Source of the DNA: Polyangia bacterium
GTDB lineage: Bacteria; Myxococcota_A; Polyangia; Nannocystales; Nannocystaceae
Direction: 5' to 3'
DNA length: 64,000 nt
Assembly: GCA_030424595.1 (NCBI GenBank)
Contig: JAUHWG010000006.1
Location: forward strand, 186,001-250,000
Under the pieces are notes generated by a model, which had not been told where the DNA came from, did no database searches, and saw nothing but the letters and a program-made list of their open reading frames with translations. Each line of letters begins with the position of its first letter. Positions within the stretch are counted from its first letter, which is position 1. Position numbers and translations under genes: made by a program. Shown one piece after another: positions 1 through 9,491 of this stretch.

Positions 1-2203
1 CCTTCTTCGGCGCGGCTTGGACCGCCTTGGAGGCGAACTGGACCGCTTGCTGGTAGTTGCTGCGGTCGAAGTGGATGTCGCTGAGGCCGATCAGCGCCGC
101 GGCGTTGCGGTTGTCAAAGGCCAGCGCCTGGTGGAAGAGGCCCTCAGCCTTCTTGCGCTGGCCCGACGCGAGCGCGGAGGCGGCCTCGCTCGAGAGCTTG
201 CGCGAGCGGCTTGGGTCGCGCTTGGTGGGCTTGTTTGCGCCGCCGTTGCCGCCGCCTGAGTTCTTGCTGCCGGGGTCGCTTGCGGGAGGCGTGTCGCCGT
301 CGCTCTCGCCGCCGGTGTCGTCCTCTCCGCCGGTGTCCGGGGCGTCTGCGCTGCCGCCGGAGGTCTTGCCGGCGGCCGGGCCCTCTTCGAGGTCGTCGGT
401 CTTCGCGAGCTTGGTCAGGCGGCTGAGCTGGGTCGCCGAGAGCGGGCGTCGACCTGGCTTTTTGGTCAGCTCCTTCATCTTCTCCTCGCGGACCTCCTCG
501 TCCGGCTCGGCGAGGGTCGCGACGACGCTGGCGCTGTAGACCTCGTCCTCGCTGAAGGAGCTCTGGCCGGCGTCGCGGAGGAAGGAGCTCATCGCCCCGC
601 GGGTCATCCCAGAGCGGTCCTTGGCCCGCTGGGCGGAGGCCTCGTCGGGGAGAACGACCTCCATATCGCGGTCGTAGGCGAAGACGGCGGCTTGGCTGTA
701 GAAGTCGGCGGCGAAGGACTTGCCGCCCTCCTTCTCCCACCACTTGTCGCCCTGGGCGACGAGCGAGTCGAAGAACTTGCCGCGGAGCTCCTGACCCTTG
801 TCCCTGCCGAGATCGGCCAGCGCGCCGTCGAACTCGGTCTCGAGCTTGAGCACGTGGCGGTAGGCGGTGTCCTCGTCGCCGGGGGTGTCGGGGTAGACCC
901 AGTGGCCGAGGGCACCTGCCTCAAGGGCTAGGCGCTCCCGCTCGAGCACGGCCTCCTCTTCGCCGGGCTCTGGGGGATCCTCGCGGGTGAGGATGATGGC
1001 GATGGTCGCGGCGAGGATCATGCCGACGACCGCGACGACGGGCCAGAGCCAGCGACGCCGCGGCTCTGCGACCGGGGCCTCGAGGCGCGGCATCTTCGAC
1101 GCGAGCATCGCCTTGCGCTCGGGGTCGACGTCGGGGAGCGGGAGGTCGTCCCAGAAGGTGTGGATGCCAGCGACGATCTGGGCCTCGCAGAGGGCCGCCT
1201 CCAGGTCGCGCGCGTCCTTGTAGCGGAGCTCGGGCTGCTTCGCGAGGCAGCGCATGAGCACCGTCGCGACGGCGGGGTGGAGCTGCTCTGCCGGAACTAT
1301 CTGCTGGAGCGGAACCGGCTGCGCGGTGAGCTGCTGCTCCAAGAGCTCCTCGACGCCCCCCTCGTGGAACGGCGGTTGCCCGGTCAGGAGCTCGTAGGCC
1401 ATGCAGCCGAGGGAGTAGAGGTCGAGCCGGCCGTCGACCGCGGAGCCGAGGATCTGCTCGGGCGCCATGTACTGCGGCGTACCGGCCGCGGGCGCGTTGG
1501 AGTTGCCCGCGGTGAGCATCGTCGCGATCCCGAAGTCGACGATCTTGGCGTAGTCGTCGCGGCCGTCTTCGGTGACGAGGATGATGTTGTCGGGCTTGAT
1601 GTCACGGTGGACGATCCCGCAGTCATGGGCCGCCGCGAGGCCCTTGCAGACCTGCCGGAGGACGGCGATGAGGCGGCCCTGATCCATCGGCGCCGTCTCG
1701 ATCTCACCGTCGAGCCCGGCGCCGGCGAGGAGCTCCATGAAGAACATCAAGCGGCCGTCGGGGAGCTCGCCGAAGTCGAAGATCTGGACGATGTTCGGCG
1801 AGCCGATCTTGCTGGCCGCGCGGGCCTCCTCGCGGAAGCGGGCCGCCTGCTCAGGGTCTTCGCTGGCCTCACGGCGGAGGATCTTGAGGGCGATCCGTCG
1901 CTCGATGTCCTCGTGCTCGGCCTCGTAGACGACGCCCATGCCGCCCTCGCCGAGCCACCGGACGAGTCGATAGCGAGTGTTCGGGACCTGCCGACCCGGG
2001 AGGAGTCGGACCTGAGGCTTGCCAGAGTCGGTCCTCGCACCGGGGCCTCGGGTGAAGCGGGAGCCGCCGGCTCGCGGATAGCCCGCGTCGTGCATCGTCG
2101 GCGAGCTCCGAGCCGCGTCGACATCGATCTCTAGGTCGAGATCCTCTTCGAGTTCGTCGGCTGCCGGTTGGTTCGGCTGGGTTGGCATCTGCGGATGTCG
2201 CAT
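1..2203 (-). CDS. Membrane-anchored serine/threonine protein kinase (C-terminus beyond window)
   Basis: Hanks-type kinase read from ATG at 2203; about 734 residues are visible and the gene runs off the left edge. The glycine-rich loop LGEGGMGVVYEAE is near residue 83, the catalytic loop HRDIKPDN starts at residue 199, then DFG and the activation-loop end GTPQYMAPEQ near residue 245. A single membrane segment (about residues 384-405, starting WLWPVVAVVG) follows a basic patch, so the kinase domain is cytoplasmic and the rest extracytoplasmic. The outer part has a helical region, a Gly/Asp/Ser-rich linker and a TPR-like end (about 1-160). An in-frame ATG at 2188 is an alternative start. It is divergent from the PEGA gene. 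The kinase call is certain from motifs; its substrate is unknown. Confidence 0.93.
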   Translation of the reverse strand, partial: MRHPQMPTQPNQPAADELEEDLDLEIDVDAARSSPTMHDAGYPRAGGSRFTRGPGARTDSGKPQVRLLPGRQVPNTRYRLVRWLGEGGMGVVYEAEHEDIERRIALKILRREASEDPEQAARFREEARAASKIGSPNIVQIFDFGELPDGRLMFFMELLAGAGLDGEIETAPMDQGRLIAVLRQVCKGLAAAHDCGIVHRDIKPDNIILVTEDGRDDYAKIVDFGIATMLTAGNSNAPAAGTPQYMAPEQILGSAVDGRLDLYSLGCMAYELLTGQPPFHEGGVEELLEQQLTAQPVPLQQIVPAEQLHPAVATVLMRCLAKQPELRYKDARDLEAALCEAQIVAGIHTFWDDLPLPDVDPERKAMLASKMPRLEAPVAEPRRRWLWPVVAVVGMILAATIAIILTREDPPEPGEEEAVLERERLALEAGALGHWVYPDTPGDEDTAYRHVLKLETEFDGALADLGRDKGQELRGKFFDSLVAQGDKWWEKEGGKSFAADFYSQAAVFAYDRDMEVVLPDEASAQRAKDRSGMTRGAMSSFLRDAGQSSFSEDEVYSASVVATLAEPDEEVREEKMKELTKKPGRRPLSATQLSRLTKLAKTDDLEEGPAAGKTSGGSADAPDTGGEDDTGGESDGDTPPASDPGSKNSGGGNGGANKPTKRDPSRSRKLSSEAASALASGQRKKAEGLFHQALAFDNRNAAALIGLSDIHFDRSNYQQAVQFASKAVQAAPKK

Positions 2204-2359
2204 CGTCGAGCGCCGCTTCGGGGGCCTAAGTTTGCATTCCAGGCGCTGGGGACGACAAGCCTAACCTAGGGGTTCGTTGTCGGCCGTGCTCGAAATCAAC
2301 CCCCGGTCGTCGCTGTGGAGTGGCGCAGCCGTAGGAGGATAGTGATAGCCTTGGCCCCG

Positions 2360-3373
2360 ATGCGGGGACCGCTTCTCTATCTCATGCTCCTGCTCCTGTG
2401 GATCGGGCTTGGCGGCCCTGCACGGGCCGATGGTGATGGGGCCGTCGACGCGCGCAAGGTCGCCGTCCTCCCGCTGGTGATCGACGGGAGCATCGACGAT
2501 GACGCGAAAGCGGGTCTTCTGCAGGGTCTCCGCAGCGGCCTGGAGCGCGGTGACTTTGAGCTCGCCTCGCAGGGCGATGTCGAGGCCAACGCCGAGAACC
2601 CCTGCGACCGTCAGACCTGCTACGGGAGGCTTCGCTCGGAGCTAGGGGTCTCGCACCTGGTCCGGGCGATGGTGGTCGTCAAAAACCGCGACTACGAGCT
2701 GAGCCTGGAGCTGATCAACGCAGAGGACGGCTCCGTGGTCGTCTCGAGCGGGGATCGCTGCGACATCTGCGGCCTCGAAGAGGTCGGAGAGCTGCTTTCC
2801 TCACAGGGAGCGCTGCTGCGGGCGAAGATCGACGCGATGGGCGCAGGCCCGGCGATCCTGATCGTCGACTCCAAGCCCACCGGGGCGACCGTGATGATCG
2901 ACGGCGAGGTGGTCGGCGTCACGCCGATCGAGCGCTCGGTGATCGCCGGGGAGCATGTCCTCCGAGTCTCCTCGGACGGCTACGTCGCCGAGGAGCGCGA
3001 GGTGAACTTCGTCCCCGGCGTGACCGAGACGATCAACCTGGAGCTGAACCGAGCGGTCGGCAGCAAGAAGATGCGGGTCCTGGGCGGGGTGTCGCTGGCC
3101 GGCGGTGTCCTGGCGCTCGGCGGCGCAGGGGTGCTGCTCGCGCTGGACGACCAGTTCCGGTGCGTCGATCCGATGGATGTGGACAACGAGGGCGACTGCC
3201 GGGAATACCGGAACTATTCGCCGGCGGGTGGGGTGCTGGCGGCGGCCGGCGCTGCTTTTACGACCCTTGGCGTTGTGCTCTTGCTGCGTCATCGCAAGCC
3301 GAAGAGCAGCAAGAAGGCGAGCGCTTCGGCGACGCTCTCTCCGACTGGGGTCTGGCTGCGCGGGCGTTTCTAG
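2360..3373 (+). CDS. Exported PEGA-domain protein
   Basis: Protein of about 337 residues. The signal peptide MRGPLLYLMLLLLWIGLGG ends near ARA-D. The N-terminal half resembles lipoprotein/TolB-like domains that sense or bind at the envelope, with a CDRQTCYGRL pair of cysteines and a CDICG motif. A PEGA domain follows (starting AILIVDSKPTGATVMIDG, with GVTPIE and GEHVLRV). Two hydrophobic segments near the C-terminus probably anchor it. The ATG at 2360 begins the signal peptide, but AGGAGG at 2333-2338 would better serve TTG 2351 or GTG 2342 in the same frame, so the start is uncertain by a few codons. PEGA proteins are common beside myxobacterial kinases, as here. The specific role is unknown. 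Confidence 0.82.
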   Translation: MRGPLLYLMLLLLWIGLGGPARADGDGAVDARKVAVLPLVIDGSIDDDAKAGLLQGLRSGLERGDFELASQGDVEANAENPCDRQTCYGRLRSELGVSHLVRAMVVVKNRDYELSLELINAEDGSVVVSSGDRCDICGLEEVGELLSSQGALLRAKIDAMGAGPAILIVDSKPTGATVMIDGEVVGVTPIERSVIAGEHVLRVSSDGYVAEEREVNFVPGVTETINLELNRAVGSKKMRVLGGVSLAGGVLALGGAGVLLALDDQFRCVDPMDVDNEGDCREYRNYSPAGGVLAAAGAAFTTLGVVLLLRHRKPKSSKKASASATLSPTGVWLRGRF

Positions 3374-3465
3374 GCTGCGCGGAGCGCAGCTGCTCGTGGG
3401 CTTGGGCTGAGCGCGGTTGCGGGGTCGGCTCCTTTGTCTTCGCAGGAGTCTGCGAGGCGGAGGCC

Positions 3466-3674
3466 GTAGGGGGAGGGCGTAGGCCGTGGCGGAGGCCGGG
3501 CGAGGGGTACAGCACTCCCTCAGACAGGTCGGAGCGTGCGTCGACCCCTGAAGGGGTCGATGCACGTCCTAGACTCGTTCGCGCTGCACCCCTCGCCCGT
3601 CCCAGCAGCGCGTCCTCCTGTGGAGAGAAGCCGGGGGGATGGGGGCTGGGGGGTCGTCCGACGCTGAGCTGTTC
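3466..3674 (+). repeat. Dispersed hairpin element, copy A
   Basis: Non-coding segment in the 349-bp gap between the PEGA gene (plus) and nqrM (minus). Blocks shared with copy B (42178-42342) are GTAGGGGG at 3466, AGACAGGTCGGAGCG at 3522-3536, CGTCCTCCTGTGGAG at 3611-3625 and GCTGAGCTG(T/C)TC at 3663-3674. Between the second and third blocks lies a hairpin at 3536-3565: 14 base pairs, a 2-nt loop and one G-T wobble at the fifth pair. The hairpin sequence differs from copy B but the pairing is kept. It has an extra stretch after the hairpin compared with copy B. Nothing else is recognisable in this gap. Confidence 0.7.
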
Positions 3675-3722
3675 GGTAGGTTCGGTCGGCGCGGGTCGGC
3701 TGGGAAGGCCGCCGTCCCGGCG

Positions 3723-3893
3723 CTAGGCGCTTGGTTCGGCGCAGGCGTTGGGGTCGCCGGTCTCTTCGCAGGCGCAGTCGCTGCCGACGCCGCCGCAGGA
3801 GCCGCGCAGCGGGCGGTTGGAGAGGATGACGCCGACTGCCATGCCGAGCATGACGGCGCCAAAGAGGCCGACGGCGAGGAGTACGGTGATCAT
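3723..3893 (-). CDS. nqrM: Na+-NQR maturation protein NqrM (DUF539)
   Basis: A 56-residue protein. It starts [20 protein letters not shown], one N-terminal membrane helix, and then has the family core NRPLRGSCGGVGSDCACEE followed by another Cys. Its cysteines are at 33, 40, 42 and 51. NqrM is known to be needed for inserting the iron centre held between NqrD and NqrE. Its ATG overlaps the apbE stop codon as ATGA, so it is the last, translationally coupled gene of the nqr operon. Length, topology, Cys motif and position all agree with the family. Confidence 0.9.
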   Translation of the reverse strand: MITVLLAVGLFGAVMLGMAVGVILSNRPLRGSCGGVGSDCACEETGDPNACAEPSA

Positions 3894-4993
3894 TGGGCCT
3901 CGATCGTGGCCCCGTCGGCGCTCGCCCGCAAGGCGTCGAAGGCGGGGGTGGTCTGGGTGGTGAAGGCGTTGCCGTCGCGGATGATCATCATCACCGGGAG
4001 CTTGTGCTCTTCGGCGAGGGCGAGGCCCTGGGCGGGTCCGAGGACGTTGAGGGCGGTGGCGAGGGCGTCTGCGCGGGCCGCGTCGTCGGCGATGACGGTG
4101 ACGGAGGCGAGTTGATGCTCGATCGGGCGCTGGCTGCGAGGGTCGATGGTGTGGGAGATCCGTCGGCCGTCGAGCTCGCGGTAGGAGCGGTAGTCACCGG
4201 ATGTGGCGAGGGCGCCGCGCTCGAGGCTGACGATCTCTTGGAGGGCGGGGCCGTCGTCGCGCGTGGCCGCTGGCCGCTCGATCCCGATCCGCCAGGGCTG
4301 GTCCCCCTGGTTGCGGCCGAGGACCCGGAATTCTCCGCCGACGTCGACCATGAAGCGGGAGTAGCCGCGGGCCTCGAGGGCTGCGGCGATCCGATCGGCG
4401 GCGTAGCCCGGGGCGATCGCGGAGAGATCGATCGAGAGCTGGGGGTGCTCCTTGCGGGCGTTGCTCCCCTCCGGGTCGAGCCTGATGCGCCCCTGGCCGA
4501 CCCGCTCGCTGAGCGCCTCGAGGGCCGCGGGGGTCGGGGCCCCTCGGTCGGGGTCGCCGTTCGGGCCGAAGCCCCACGCCTCGAGGAGGGGCGGGATCGA
4601 GATGTCAAAGGCGCCGCCGGAGAGCGCGTGGATCTCGTCCGAGATCGCGAGCACCTCGACCATCGGCGGCGACAGAGGGAAGGGGTCGGCGCTGCGGTGG
4701 GCGTTGAAGCGGCTGATCTCCGAGTCGGGGCGGTAGTTCGACATCAGCTCGTCGATGGTCCCCAGCTCCTCCTTGACGAGCCCCTCGATCGCGGCGCTCT
4801 GGGTGTCGCTGATACGGTCGGCGACGACCGTGACCGCGAAGGTCGTGCCCATCGTCGGGCCCTTGACGGTGATCGTCTCCGGACCGCGGGGCCACATCCG
4901 CCAGGCCGAGAGACCTACGAAGGTTAAAAGAGCGAAGGGCAGCAGGACCTTCGCCCTGCTACCCAACTTGGCCTCCAGTGGGCTAGCCACCAA
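3890..4993 (-). CDS. apbE: FAD:protein FMN transferase ApbE
   Basis: 367-residue protein that transfers FMN from FAD onto Thr residues of target proteins, here presumably NqrB and NqrC. An N-terminal hydrophobic anchor ([16 protein letters not shown]) places the catalytic domain outside the cytoplasmic membrane; there is no lipobox Cys. Family motifs are MGTTFAVTV, the [20 protein letters not shown] segment, [29 protein letters not shown] and the HTIDPRSQ motif near the metal site. The start overlaps the end of nqrF by 11 nt and the stop overlaps nqrM. The operon position fits flavinylation of the NQR complex. Confidence 0.95.
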   Translation of the reverse strand: MVASPLEAKLGSRAKVLLPFALLTFVGLSAWRMWPRGPETITVKGPTMGTTFAVTVVADRISDTQSAAIEGLVKEELGTIDELMSNYRPDSEISRFNAHRSADPFPLSPPMVEVLAISDEIHALSGGAFDISIPPLLEAWGFGPNGDPDRGAPTPAALEALSERVGQGRIRLDPEGSNARKEHPQLSIDLSAIAPGYAADRIAAALEARGYSRFMVDVGGEFRVLGRNQGDQPWRIGIERPAATRDDGPALQEIVSLERGALATSGDYRSYRELDGRRISHTIDPRSQRPIEHQLASVTVIADDAARADALATALNVLGPAQGLALAEEHKLPVMMIIRDGNAFTTQTTPAFDALRASADGATIEAQ

Positions 4994-6218
4994 AGTCGTC
5001 CAACATGATGTTCTCGGGCTCGACGCCGAGATCTTCGAGCATCTTGATGACCGACTGGTTCATCATCGGAGGCCCGCACATGTAGTACTCGATGTCCTCG
5101 GGGGCCTCGTGGTCCTTGAGGTAATTCTCGAGGACGACGAGGTGGATGAAGCCCTTGTAGCCGGTCCAGTTGTCCTCGGGCTTCGGCTCGGAGAGGGCGA
5201 GGTGCCACTCGAAGTTGTCGTTCTCCTCGGCGATCTTGTCGAAGTGATCGACGTAGAAGGCCTCGCGGAGGCTGCGGGCGCCGTACCAGAAGGAGACCTT
5301 GCGGTCGGTGTGGAGCCGCTTGAACTGGTCGAAGATGTGCGAGCGCATCGGCGCCATGCCTGCGCCGCCGCCGATGAAGACCATCTCGGCGTCGGTGTCC
5401 TTGGCGAAGAACTCGCCGAAGGGACCGGAGATGACGACCTCGTCCCCGGGCGTGAGGCCGAAGATGTAGGAGGACATGATCCCCGGCGGCGTGCCCTCGG
5501 GGGCGCGCGGGTGGGGCGACGCGATCCGGACGTTCAGCATGATGATGCCGAACTCCTCCGGGTAGTTGGCCATCGAGTAGGCGCGGACGACCCCCTCGTC
5601 GACCTTCGACACGTAGCGCCACATGTTGAACTTCTCCCAGTCCTCGCGGAACTCCTCTTCGATGATGAAGTCCTTGTACGCGACCGTGTGCGGCGGGCAC
5701 TCGATCTGGATGTAGCCGCCGGCGCGGAAGGGGACCGACTCACCGTCGGGGAGCTCCAGGACGAGCTCCTTGATGAAGGTCGCGACGTTGTGGTTCGAGC
5801 GGACCGTGCAGGTCCACTTCTTGACGCTGAAGATCTCGGGCTCGAGCTCGATCTCCATGTCGGACTTGACCTTCACCTGGCAGGAGAGGCGGCAGCCCTC
5901 GCGCGCCTCGCCCTTGCTGATGTGGCTGCCCTCGGTCGGCAACATCGCCCCGCCGCCGGAGTGGATGTTGACCTTGCAGACGCCGCAGCTCCCCTTGCCG
6001 CCGCAGGCGGAGGGGATGAAGATCTTGTTGTCCGAGAGGGTGTTGAGCAGGGTGCTGCCGGCCGGGACCTTGAGCGAGTTGTTCGGGTCACCGTTGATGG
6101 TGATCGTCACCGCTTCGGTGTTGACCAGCTTGGACTTGGCGGCCATCAAGACCAGCACAAGCAAGAGGATGACGAAGGTGAACATCGCCATCCCGAGGAT
6201 GATTGTCGTCGACATCAT
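4983..6218 (-). CDS. nqrF: Na+-NQR subunit F, NADH dehydrogenase
   Basis: 411 residues. This subunit oxidises NADH and feeds electrons into the sodium pump. The N-terminal membrane helix ([20 protein letters not shown]) is followed by a plant-type 2Fe-2S domain with C-x5-C-x2-C in [14 protein letters not shown] and a fourth Cys in RLSCQV. The flavin-binding motif is [11 protein letters not shown]. The NADH-binding region has [18 protein letters not shown] and YYMCGPPMM, and the end is the conserved LDDFGG. Similarity to Vibrio NqrF extends along the whole protein. A second Met at 6215 is an equally good start. It lies 39 nt after nqrE and overlaps apbE. Confidence 0.98.
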   Translation of the reverse strand: MMSTTIILGMAMFTFVILLLVLVLMAAKSKLVNTEAVTITINGDPNNSLKVPAGSTLLNTLSDNKIFIPSACGGKGSCGVCKVNIHSGGGAMLPTEGSHISKGEAREGCRLSCQVKVKSDMEIELEPEIFSVKKWTCTVRSNHNVATFIKELVLELPDGESVPFRAGGYIQIECPPHTVAYKDFIIEEEFREDWEKFNMWRYVSKVDEGVVRAYSMANYPEEFGIIMLNVRIASPHPRAPEGTPPGIMSSYIFGLTPGDEVVISGPFGEFFAKDTDAEMVFIGGGAGMAPMRSHIFDQFKRLHTDRKVSFWYGARSLREAFYVDHFDKIAEENDNFEWHLALSEPKPEDNWTGYKGFIHLVVLENYLKDHEAPEDIEYYMCGPPMMNQSVIKMLEDLGVEPENIMLDDFGG

Positions 6219-6257
6219 GGGGTTCGTGACTCCTCGCGAAGGTGCCGTGGAGACGGT

Positions 6258-6875
6258 CTAAAGCTGGATCCCGGAGAAGGCCAGGAAGCCGATCGCCATC
6301 AGGCCGGTGACGATGAACGTGATCCCGAGGCCGCGGAGGGCCGGCGGGACGTTGCTGTAGCGCATCTTCTCGCGGAGGGCCGCGAGGGCGATGACGGCGA
6401 GGGCCCAGCCGATGCCGGAGCCGATGCCGAAGACGGTCGCCTCGCCGAAGCTGTACTCGCGCTGCTCCATGAAGAGCGAGGCGCCGAGGATCGCGCAGTT
6501 GACGGCGATGAGCGGCAGGAAGACGCCGAGCGCGGCGTAGAGCGCTGGGGCGTAGCGGTCGAGCGTCATCTCGACGATCTGGACGAGCGCGGCGATGGTG
6601 CCGATCTGGGCCAGGAGCGAGAGGAACGAGAGGTCGACCGTCGCCAGGTCCGGGTGCATCCAGGCGAGCGCGCCCTCCTTGAGGAGGAGGTTGATGATCA
6701 CCTGGTTGAAGGGGACGGCGAGCGTCAGGACGAAGATGACCGCGGCGCCGAGGCCTATCGCGGTCTCCACCTTCTTCGACACGGCGAGGAACGAGCACAT
6801 GCCGAGGAAGAAGGCCAAGGCCATGTTCTCGACGAAGATCGCCTTGATGGCGAGGCTCAGGTAATGCTCAAGCAT
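6258..6875 (-). CDS. nqrE: Na+-NQR subunit E
   Basis: 205-residue integral membrane protein with six predicted helices. Cys27 ([14 protein letters not shown]) and Cys127 ([14 protein letters not shown]) are the two conserved cysteines that, with the matching pair in NqrD, hold the intramembrane iron / 2Fe-2S centre. It is homologous to NqrD and to RnfA. It starts 3 nt after the nqrD stop. Length is normal for the family. Confidence 0.98.
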   Translation of the reverse strand: MLEHYLSLAIKAIFVENMALAFFLGMCSFLAVSKKVETAIGLGAAVIFVLTLAVPFNQVIINLLLKEGALAWMHPDLATVDLSFLSLLAQIGTIAALVQIVEMTLDRYAPALYAALGVFLPLIAVNCAILGASLFMEQREYSFGEATVFGIGSGIGWALAVIALAALREKMRYSNVPPALRGLGITFIVTGLMAIGFLAFSGIQL

Positions 6876-6878
6876 GGT

Positions 6879-7502
6879 CTACTCCGCCTCCACCTGATCG
6901 GTCTTGTAGGTCCGCAGGATCCAGATGAAGATCCCGATGAGGAAGAACGCGCTCGGCGACATCACCATCAGGCCGTTGGGCGTGTACCAGCCGCCCTCGG
7001 TGACCGGGGTCAGGATGTTGATCCCGAAGAGCTTGCCGGAGCCCAAAAGCTCGCGGAAGAAGGCGACGACCAGGAGCACCATCGAGTAGCCGACGCCGTT
7101 GCCGATGCCGTCCCAGACCGCGAGGCGCGGGCCGTTCTGCATCGCGAAGGCCTCCGCGCGGCCCATGACGATGCAGTTGGTGATGATGAGGCCGACGAAG
7201 ACCGCGAGCTGCTTGGCGATGTCGTAGACGAACGCCTTGAGGATCTGGTCGGTCAGGATCACGAGCGAGGCGATGATCGTCAGCTGGACGATGATCCGGA
7301 TGCTGCTCGGGATCTTGTTGCGGATCAGCGAGATCGAGAGGTTCGAGAGGGTGGTGACCGCCGTCAGGGCGATCGACATGACCACCGCGGTCTCCATCTT
7401 CGTCGTCACCGCGAGCGCCGAGCAGATCCCGAGGACCTGGAGGGCGATCGGGTTGTCGTTGAAGAGCGGATCGATGAGGGTGCTCTTTGTCTTCTTATCC
7501 AT
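6879..7502 (-). CDS. nqrD: Na+-NQR subunit D
   Basis: 207-residue six-helix membrane subunit. Cys27 ([16 protein letters not shown]) and Cys110 ([16 protein letters not shown]) match the iron-centre ligands of the family. It is homologous to NqrE and RnfE. The ATG shares one base with the nqrC stop codon (TAATG), which implies coupled translation. The C-terminus ([12 protein letters not shown]) is of the usual length. Confidence 0.98.
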   Translation of the reverse strand: MDKKTKSTLIDPLFNDNPIALQVLGICSALAVTTKMETAVVMSIALTAVTTLSNLSISLIRNKIPSSIRIIVQLTIIASLVILTDQILKAFVYDIAKQLAVFVGLIITNCIVMGRAEAFAMQNGPRLAVWDGIGNGVGYSMVLLVVAFFRELLGSGKLFGINILTPVTEGGWYTPNGLMVMSPSAFFLIGIFIWILRTYKTDQVEAE

Positions 7503-8275
7503 TACGACCTCCCCTCCCTAAACTTGCTGAGGTAGGGCCCAAAGCCGTTCTCGCCGAGCCAGAACTGGACGAGGTTGGTGACACCGTTGCTGGTGATCGT
7601 CGCCCCGGAGAGGCCGTCGACCGAGTGCGGCGCCTCGGCGGGGGGGCCCGCAGAGCCCTTGATCACCTTGATCGCGGGCTCCCATTGCTCGTTGTAGGCG
7701 TCGCGGCCGGGCCATTGCGCCTTCCACTTGGGGTTGTCGACCTCGCCGCCGAGCCCCGGCGTCTCGCCGTGCTCGTAGAAGGTGATCCCCTTGATGGTGT
7801 CGGCGTCCGCGTCGAGGGCGAGGAAGCCGTAGAGCACCGACCAGAGGCCGTAGCCCTGGATCGGCAGGATCAGGGTCTTGACCGTCTCGCCGTCGACGAC
7901 CTGGAAGAACTTCGCGTGCTTGGGCAGGCGGAGCACCTTGGCGGCGTTTTGCGGGGCCTCGACGCTGGTCTCGTCCTTGAAGGCTCGGCGCATGTCGAAC
8001 TCTTCAGGGTTGATGTCCGGGGCGGGCTCACCCGTCTTGAGATCGATGACGACCTCGCGGATGTTCCCCTCGTAGCAGGCGTTGATCGCGGCGGGGTCCG
8101 CAGCGGTCTCGGCGCAGGCGACACCGGCGACGGAGATGACCTGCTTGCGCTGGTCGAGGACCTTGTTCGCGTCCTGCATCGGCTTGAGGGCGACGGCGGC
8201 GCTGGCCACCAGCACCCCGCAGACGACAGACACCGCGCCGGCGAAGAAGATCGTGTAGGGGGTGCTATGCGCCAT
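7502..8275 (-). CDS. nqrC: Na+-NQR subunit C, covalent flavoprotein
   Basis: 257 residues with one N-terminal membrane helix ([23 protein letters not shown]) and a periplasmic FMN-binding domain. The flavinylation motif [12 protein letters not shown] places the FMN-carrying Thr at residue 226. Other family segments are [15 protein letters not shown] and [13 protein letters not shown]. It overlaps nqrB by 11 nt and shares one base with nqrD. ApbE, encoded in the same operon, is the expected modifying enzyme. Confidence 0.98.
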   Translation of the reverse strand: MAHSTPYTIFFAGAVSVVCGVLVASAAVALKPMQDANKVLDQRKQVISVAGVACAETAADPAAINACYEGNIREVVIDLKTGEPAPDINPEEFDMRRAFKDETSVEAPQNAAKVLRLPKHAKFFQVVDGETVKTLILPIQGYGLWSVLYGFLALDADADTIKGITFYEHGETPGLGGEVDNPKWKAQWPGRDAYNEQWEPAIKVIKGSAGPPAEAPHSVDGLSGATITSNGVTNLVQFWLGENGFGPYLSKFREGRS

Positions 8276-9491
8276 GACGCGCCATCCTCCGCTTGATGTT
8301 GGCCTGGACGAAGAAGTGGTCGATGAGCGGGGCGAACATGTTCATGAACAGGATCGCCAGCATCATGCCCTCCGGGTAGGCCGGGTTGATGACCCGGACG
8401 AGGATGACCATGATCCCGATCCCGAGGCCGTAGATGTACTTGCCGCGGTTCGTGAAGGCCGAGGAGACCGGGTCGGTCGCCATGAAGACGGTGCCGAAGG
8501 CCCAGCCGCCGAGGACCAGATGCCACTCCCAGGGGACGTTGAACATCGGGTTGGTGTCGGAGCCGACGGAGTTCAGCAGGAGCGCGAGACCGACCGAGCC
8601 GGCGAGGACGCCGAGCATGGTCCGCCAGGAGCCGACCCCGGTGATGATCAGGATCGCCGCGCCGATGAGGCAGGCGAGCGCCGAGGTCTCACCCATCGAC
8701 CCCGGGATGGTGCCGATGAAGGCGTCCATCCAGGTGATGGCCCCGCTCTCCAGGGCGCCCGTCTCGGCCGCCGCGTTGGCGAGCCAGGTCGCGCCGGACA
8801 TGCCATCGGCGAGCATCGTCGGCTCGACCGCGCGCCAGACCGCGTCGCCTGAGATCGCCGCCGGGTAGGCGAAGAAGAGGAACGCGCGGGAGGTCAGCGC
8901 CGGGTTCAGGACGTTCATCCCGACCCCGCCGAAGACCTCCTTGGCGAGGATGATGCCGAAGGCGATGCCGACCGCGACCTGCCACAGGGGGATGGTCGGC
9001 GGCAGGATCAGCGGGAAGAGGAGGCCGGAGACCAGGAAGCCCTCGGTGATCTCGTGCTTCCGGACGACGGCGAAGAGCGCCTCGATGTTGCCGCCGACGA
9101 TCATCGTCACGGCGTACACTGGCAGGAAGTAGAGGAGCCCGTGGATGGCGCAGGCGAGGATGTCGCCCGGGTCGAAGCCGATCCCCATCGCTGTCATCAG
9201 CGACGAGCGCCAGTTGTCGAGCGGGGCGGCTCCGGCCGCGATCGCGGCGTTGGCCTGGAGCCCGGTGTTGTAGAGGGCGAAGAGGACGCAGGGGATCAGG
9301 GCGACGACGACCGTGATCATCATCCGCTTCTGATCGACGGCGTCGCGGACGTGCGAGTCGCCCTTCGTCACCTCTCCAGGGGTGTAGAGGAAGGTGTCGG
9401 CCGCCTCGTAGAGCGGGTACTGCGACTCGTACTTGCCGCCCTTTTCGACGTGCTTGCCGAGCTTATCTAGTGTGGATCGGAGGAAACTCAT
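8265..9491 (-). CDS. nqrB: Na+-NQR subunit B
   Basis: 408-residue polytopic subunit that carries riboflavin and a covalent FMN and takes part in sodium translocation. The motif [12 protein letters not shown] puts the flavinylated Thr at residue 235, one residue from its Vibrio counterpart. Conserved membrane segments include [34 protein letters not shown] and the C-terminal [19 protein letters not shown]. Its ATG overlaps the nqrA stop as ATGA. Confidence 0.98.
   Translation of the reverse strand: MSFLRSTLDKLGKHVEKGGKYESQYPLYEAADTFLYTPGEVTKGDSHVRDAVDQKRMMITVVVALIPCVLFALYNTGLQANAAIAAGAAPLDNWRSSLMTAMGIGFDPGDILACAIHGLLYFLPVYAVTMIVGGNIEALFAVVRKHEITEGFLVSGLLFPLILPPTIPLWQVAVGIAFGIILAKEVFGGVGMNVLNPALTSRAFLFFAYPAAISGDAVWRAVEPTMLADGMSGATWLANAAAETGALESGAITWMDAFIGTIPGSMGETSALACLIGAAILIITGVGSWRTMLGVLAGSVGLALLLNSVGSDTNPMFNVPWEWHLVLGGWAFGTVFMATDPVSSAFTNRGKYIYGLGIGIMVILVRVINPAYPEGMMLAILFMNMFAPLIDHFFVQANIKRRMARHGA

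Noticed and set aside
3569..3862. A 97-residue minus-strand open frame overlapping the nqrM region
   Set aside because: The nqrM frame has the Cys motif, membrane helix and ATGA coupling; this one has a Pro/Ala/Ser-rich shadow composition.
4755..7535. A 926-residue plus-strand open frame opposite the nqr genes
   Set aside because: It is antisense to nqrDEF and apbE and is a composition artefact.
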